From: Gemmatimonadota bacterium
GTDB taxonomy: Bacteria > Gemmatimonadota > Gemmatimonadetes > Longimicrobiales > Gaopeijiaceae
DNA: 9,198 bases
Assembly (NCBI GenBank): GCA_015492755.1
Contig: WGEM01000389.1
Location: forward strand, 1 to 9,198
Reading direction: 5' to 3'
In this document: positions 6,392 through 9,198 of the stretch, piece by piece
How the letters are laid out: each line of letters opens with the position of its first letter
Numbering within the stretch: position 1 is the first letter of the stretch
The notes under the pieces: model-generated
The model's database searches: none
Told to the model about the DNA's origin: nothing
What the model saw: the letters and a program-made list of their open reading frames with translations, nothing else
Made by a program: the position numbers and the translations under genes

Positions 6392-7756
6392 GTGCGCCGC
6401 CGGCGGCGTGAGGCCGTGTTGAGCGCGGGACGCGGGGGGCGCGGGCAGCAGCCCGCGCCCCCCGCCGTCGATCTCCGATCCGGAGACGGCGCGGGGTACG
6501 CGGAGACGACGCTGGAGAGCGGGATCCGCGTCCTCACCGAGCACATGCCCTCGGTGCGCAGTGTGAGCGTGGGGGTGTGGGTCCGGCAGGGCGGCGCCCA
6601 CGAGGCGGAGCCGGAGCTGGGTGTGAGTCACCTCCTGGAGCACATGGTGTTCAAGGGCACCCGCCACCGCTCCGCCGCCGAGATCGCCGCGTCACTGGAG
6701 CGCCTGGGAGGCTCGCTGGACGCCTACACCAGCCGGGAGCACACGGCGTATCAGGCGCGGGTTCTGGACGCGCATCTCGGCGAGGCCATGGACGTGCTGG
6801 CCGATCTGGTCCTCCACCCGACGCTCGCCGGGGAGGACCTGGAGCTGGAGCGGGAGGTGGTGCTGGAGGAGATCGCCCAGGTGGAGGACACGCCGGAGGA
6901 CCTGGTCTTCGAGCTCCACGGGGAGCGCATGTGGCGAGGCCACCCGTACGGCCGCCCCATTCTGGGGAGAAAGGCGACGGTCCGGGCCCTCGGTGCCGGG
7001 GATCTCCGCAGGCTCCAGCGCGCCCGCTATCGGGGCCAGAACCTCGTGGTGGCGGCGGCGGGACACGTCCGCCACGAGGAAGTGGTGGCGCAGGCGGAAC
7101 GTCTCTTCCGGGACGCGGCGGGGGGCGAGCCGCCGCCCCCGCTCCCGCCTCCGCCGGAGCCGGCGGGGGGAGAGGTTCACGAAGTCCGTGACGGTGCGCA
7201 GACCCACATCGTCTTCGGCATCCCCACACCGGGGCGTCGTCACCCGGATCGCTACGCCCTCACCCTGGTGTCGCAGGCGCTGGGCGGCGGGATGAGTTCG
7301 CGTCTCTTCCAGCGCATCCGGGAGGAGATGGGGCTCTGCTACTCGGTCTATTCCTATCAGTCCTTCTACGCCGAGGCGGGGACTGCGGGGGTGTACGTGG
7401 GTACCCGTCCCGCGACGGCCGACGCCGCCGTGGCGGCGGTTCGGGAGGAGCTGGAGCGTCTGGCCCGGGACGGACTCTCGCCGGAGGAGCTGGACGACGT
7501 GCGCCGGCAGGTGAAGGGGCAGGTGATGCTCTCCCTGGAATCCACCGGTTCACGGGTCTACCGGCTGGCGGCGTCTGCGCTCGCTCAAGAGGACCACCTG
7601 ACCCTGGACGAGCTCCTGGCGCGGCTGGACGCCGTGACGCTGGACGACGCGATGCGGGTGGCCCGCCAGGTGTGGGATCCGGAGCGGCACTTCGTTCTGC
7701 GGCTCGGGCCGGAACGAGCCGGAGACCCCGTTCCGGGAGGGGCCCGATCCCGGTAG
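6392..7756 (+). CDS. M16 family zinc peptidase (PepR/YmxG/MPP-beta-like)
   Basis: This is a metallopeptidase of the M16B type, relatives of which include mitochondrial processing peptidase and bacterial YmxG/PepR. Residue numbers count from GTG 6392. The inverted zinc motif HLLEH has ligands His80 and His84 and catalytic Glu83; the third ligand is Glu160 in the LEEI segment, 76 residues on, as in MPP-beta. The C-terminal half shows GGGMSSRLFQRIREEMGLCYSVYSY, the usual Arg/Tyr substrate-contact region. A proline-rich linker (EPPPPLPPPPEP, about 246-257) joins the two halves. No signal peptide or membrane segment is evident, so it is probably cytoplasmic. The start is uncertain: GTG 6392 has GAGG four bases before it; GTG 6416 or TTG 6419 are alternatives. 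The first 35 residues are Arg/Pro/Gly-rich and coincide with a very strong hairpin. An M16 gene after pnp is common. Substrates are unknown. Confidence 0.92.
   Translation: MRRRRREAVLSAGRGGRGQQPAPPAVDLRSGDGAGYAETTLESGIRVLTEHMPSVRSVSVGVWVRQGGAHEAEPELGVSHLLEHMVFKGTRHRSAAEIAASLERLGGSLDAYTSREHTAYQARVLDAHLGEAMDVLADLVLHPTLAGEDLELEREVVLEEIAQVEDTPEDLVFELHGERMWRGHPYGRPILGRKATVRALGAGDLRRLQRARYRGQNLVVAAAGHVRHEEVVAQAERLFRDAAGGEPPPPLPPPPEPAGGEVHEVRDGAQTHIVFGIPTPGRRHPDRYALTLVSQALGGGMSSRLFQRIREEMGLCYSVYSYQSFYAEAGTAGVYVGTRPATADAAVAAVREELERLARDGLSPEELDDVRRQVKGQVMLSLESTGSRVYRLAASALAQEDHLTLDELLARLDAVTLDDAMRVARQVWDPERHFVLRLGPERAGDPVPGGARSR
6432..6486 (+). repeat. Perfect 15-bp hairpin plus adjacent 6-bp hairpin in the 5' end of the M16 gene
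   Basis: Positions 6432-6446 are exactly complementary to 6451-6465 with an AGCA loop, all but A and G of the loop being G or C in the stem. Six bases later TCTCCG (6472-6477) pairs with CGGAGA (6481-6486) around ATC. No T run follows, so it is not a standard terminator. No in-frame ATG, GTG or TTG occurs between this element and residue 52, which is already inside the conserved domain, so the hairpin must be translated. It may act as a processing or decay barrier after pnp. Confidence 0.6.
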
Positions 7757-7760
7757 TTTT
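7733..7760 (+). terminator. Probable intrinsic terminator at the end of the M16 gene
   Basis: CCGGGA (7733-7738) pairs with TCCCGG (7748-7753) around a nine-base loop, and TAG then TTTT (7757-7760) follow. The stem overlaps the last codons and the stop codon of the M16 gene. It would separate the infB-pnp-M16 transcript from ald. An alternative upstream pairing CCGGAAC/GTTCCGG (7709-7715, 7730-7736) uses some of the same bases. Confidence 0.5.
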
Positions 7761-7822
7761 ACGCGCCGCCTCCCGCCGCTCCGAGGCTCACTGAAAACCC
7801 CTGAACAGAAGCGAGAACGAGC

Positions 7823-8938
7823 ATGCTCATCGGCGTACCCAAGGAGATCAAACCGGACGAGTACCGCGTGGCGCTCACCCCCGCCGGCGCGGAAGCGCTG
7901 ACGCAGGCGGGCCATGAGGTGGTGATCGAACGGGGTGCCGGGGAGGGCAGCGGGTTCACCGACGACTTCTACGAGAAGGCGGGCGCCACCATCCTCGAGA
8001 CGGCGGACGAGGTCTGGGAGCGCGCCGAGATCATCATGAAGGTCAAAGAGCCCATCGCGCCGGAGTGGCCGAAGATGCGCGAGGGCCAGGTCCTCTTCAC
8101 CTACTTCCACTTCGCCGCGGATGAAGCGCTCACCAGGGCGGTGATCGAGTCCGGGGCCATCGCCATCGCCTACGAGACGGTGGAGCTTCCTTCCGGTGAA
8201 CTCCCCCTCCTGACGCCCATGAGTGAGGTGGCGGGCCGCATGGCCATCCAGGAGGGCGCGAAGTACCTGGAGAAGCCGCAGGGTGGTCTGGGTGTGCTCC
8301 TGGGTGGCGTCCCCGGTGTGCTCCCCGGGAAGGTCCTCATCCTGGGCGGCGGTGTGGTGGGGACGAACGCCGCCAAGATGGCGGCGGGCATCGGGGCCCG
8401 CGTCCAGATCATGGACATCAATCTGGAGCGGCTCCGCTACCTGGACGACACCATGCCCGCCAACGTGAACCTCCTCTTCAGCACGCGATACAGCATCCGC
8501 AAGCAGATCCAGGACGCGGATCTCATCGTGGGCGCGGTGCTCATTCCCGGCGCCAAGGCGCCGCACCTCATCACGCGGGAGGACCTCTCGCTGATGCGTC
8601 CCGGAACGGTGATCGTCGACGTGGCGGTGGACCAGGGCGGCTGCGTGGAGACCATCAAGCCCACCACGCATCACGACCCCGTCTACACCATCGACGGCGT
8701 CATCCACTACGGGGTGGCCAACATGCCCGGCGGCGTACCGCGCACCAGCACGCTGGCGCTCACCAACGCCACCCTCCCCTACGCGCTGAAGCTGGCGGGG
8801 AAGGGCTGGAAGGAGGCGTGCAGGGAGGACGGCGCGCTGAGGCTCGGGCTGAACGTGGTCCAGGGGCACGTCACGTACAAAGCCGTTGCGGAGGCCTTCG
8901 GGCTGGAGTGGCGGCACGTGGACCACTTCCTGGCTTGA
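7823..8938 (+). CDS. ald: L-alanine dehydrogenase (NAD-dependent)
   Basis: Ald interconverts L-alanine with pyruvate and ammonia using NAD/NADH, serving alanine use, ammonium assimilation or NADH reoxidation; some homologues also reduce glyoxylate. The 371-residue length is standard. Key residues fall at the numbers used for the M. tuberculosis enzyme: Arg15 (substrate carboxylate), Lys75 in KVKEP, His96 in FTYFHF, the nucleotide-binding GGGVVG at 175-180, Asp198 at the end of the following strand (adenosine ribose) and Asp270 in VDVAVDQGG. The [17 protein letters not shown] opening and the [16 protein letters not shown] segment are family hallmarks. ATG at 7823 opens directly on the conserved strand; the ribosome binding site is weak (GCGAGAACGAG, 7811-7821). 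The 66-base gap behind the M16 gene follows a probable terminator, so ald likely has its own promoter, though I could not identify it. Confidence 0.97.
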   Translation: MLIGVPKEIKPDEYRVALTPAGAEALTQAGHEVVIERGAGEGSGFTDDFYEKAGATILETADEVWERAEIIMKVKEPIAPEWPKMREGQVLFTYFHFAADEALTRAVIESGAIAIAYETVELPSGELPLLTPMSEVAGRMAIQEGAKYLEKPQGGLGVLLGGVPGVLPGKVLILGGGVVGTNAAKMAAGIGARVQIMDINLERLRYLDDTMPANVNLLFSTRYSIRKQIQDADLIVGAVLIPGAKAPHLITREDLSLMRPGTVIVDVAVDQGGCVETIKPTTHHDPVYTIDGVIHYGVANMPGGVPRTSTLALTNATLPYALKLAGKGWKEACREDGALRLGLNVVQGHVTYKAVAEAFGLEWRHVDHFLA

Positions 8939-8969
8939 GGGCGCCCCTGCCTCGCGGGCGGGTGCGGTG

Positions 8970-9198
8970 ATGGAGGTCCGGTTCCGGCGCCTTCCCACCA
9001 ACCCGGATCTTCCGCTCCCGGAGCGGGCGACGCCGCAGGCCGCCGGATACGACATCCGTGCCGCCGAGTCGGTGACGCTGGAGCCGGGAGAGATCCGGCT
9101 GGTTCCCACCGGGCTGGTGATGGAGCTGCCCGAGGGGGTGGAGTGCCAGGTGCGGCCCCGGTCCGGTCTGGCGCTGAAACACGGCATCACGCTGCCCA
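8970..9198 (+). CDS. dut: Deoxyuridine triphosphatase, N-terminal part (3' truncated by window edge)
   Basis: dUTPase hydrolyses dUTP to dUMP and pyrophosphate, preventing uracil entry into DNA and feeding dTMP synthesis; the family is a homotrimer. About 76 residues are visible before the window ends in mid-gene. Motif 1 reads [10 protein letters not shown] (about residues 25-34). Motif 2 reads [14 protein letters not shown] (about 63-76), with the conserved Ser and Gly of the phosphate-contacting loop. The intervening [26 protein letters not shown] is also typical. ATG at 8970 is preceded directly by an in-frame GTG (8967), and either could start translation; the ribosome binding site is poor (GGGCGGG, 8957-8963, broadly G-rich). 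A small inverted repeat (8946-8951 with 8957-8962) lies just ahead. The 31-base gap after ald allows co-transcription. Motifs 3-5 lie outside the window. Confidence 0.95.
   Translation, partial: MEVRFRRLPTNPDLPLPERATPQAAGYDIRAAESVTLEPGEIRLVPTGLVMELPEGVECQVRPRSGLALKHGITLP

Noticed and set aside
4121..6667. A long open frame on the minus strand (848 codons) opposite pnp
   Set aside because: It mirrors pnp codon for codon in a GC-biased genome, has a composition dominated by His, Arg, Leu, Gly and Asp, and shows no recognisable domain. It is a shadow of third-position GC bias.
7550..9190. A long open frame on the minus strand (546 codons) opposite ald and dut
   Set aside because: It spans the reverse of two clearly real genes, and its translation shows no known domain; same GC-bias explanation.
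1..9198. Mobile elements, CRISPR arrays, tRNA or rRNA genes, or an unknown defence-like system
   Set aside because: No transposase or integrase motifs, spaced repeats, cloverleaf sequences or unassigned genes were seen; all sizeable frames on the coding strand have clear housekeeping identities.

Overview
The window is a high-GC bacterial chromosomal segment with every supported gene on the + strand. Gene order is infB (3' part only), a ylxP/DUF503 gene, rbfA, truB, ribF, rpsO, pnp, an M16 zinc peptidase gene, ald and dut (5' part only). The run from infB to pnp matches the classic nusA-infB operon tail known from Bacillus (infB-ylxP-rbfA-truB-ribF-rpsO-pnp), so this is core housekeeping DNA. 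Strong GC bias at third codon positions and frequent GTG starts fit a GC-rich lineage. The general style of the proteins reminds me of Gemmatimonadota, but that is a weak impression and I cannot fix the phylum without a search.

Layout. Positions 1-1041 hold the C-terminal part of initiation factor IF2, whose GTPase core lies upstream. Positions 1054-3665 hold four tightly packed genes: ylxP, rbfA (ribosome maturation), truB (tRNA pseudouridine-55 synthase) and ribF (FMN/FAD synthesis). The rbfA/truB and truB/ribF pairs overlap by 4 bases, which suggests translational coupling. Positions 3666-3773 are a structured leader before rpsO (ribosomal protein S15). Positions 4035-4261 form the largest gap and contain four hairpin-forming stretches ahead of pnp (polynucleotide phosphorylase). 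The M16 peptidase gene follows pnp after 6 bases and ends in a probable intrinsic terminator. ald (L-alanine dehydrogenase) appears to start a new unit, with dut (dUTPase) 31 bases behind it and running off the window.

How the genes work together. IF2, RbfA, S15 and TruB serve translation initiation, 30S maturation and tRNA modification. PNPase handles RNA decay and shares its transcript region with S15, as in E. coli. RibF supplies flavin cofactors and Dut keeps uracil out of DNA. The M16 peptidase and Ald are accessory housekeeping enzymes.

I found no mobile element, CRISPR array, tRNA, rRNA or unknown multi-gene system. The most interesting unexplained signal is at RNA level: alternative hairpins at the rpsO ribosome binding site, competing repeats in the pnp leader, and a perfect 15-bp hairpin inside the 5' end of the M16 gene. 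These are sequence-level pairings worked out by eye, not computed folds.
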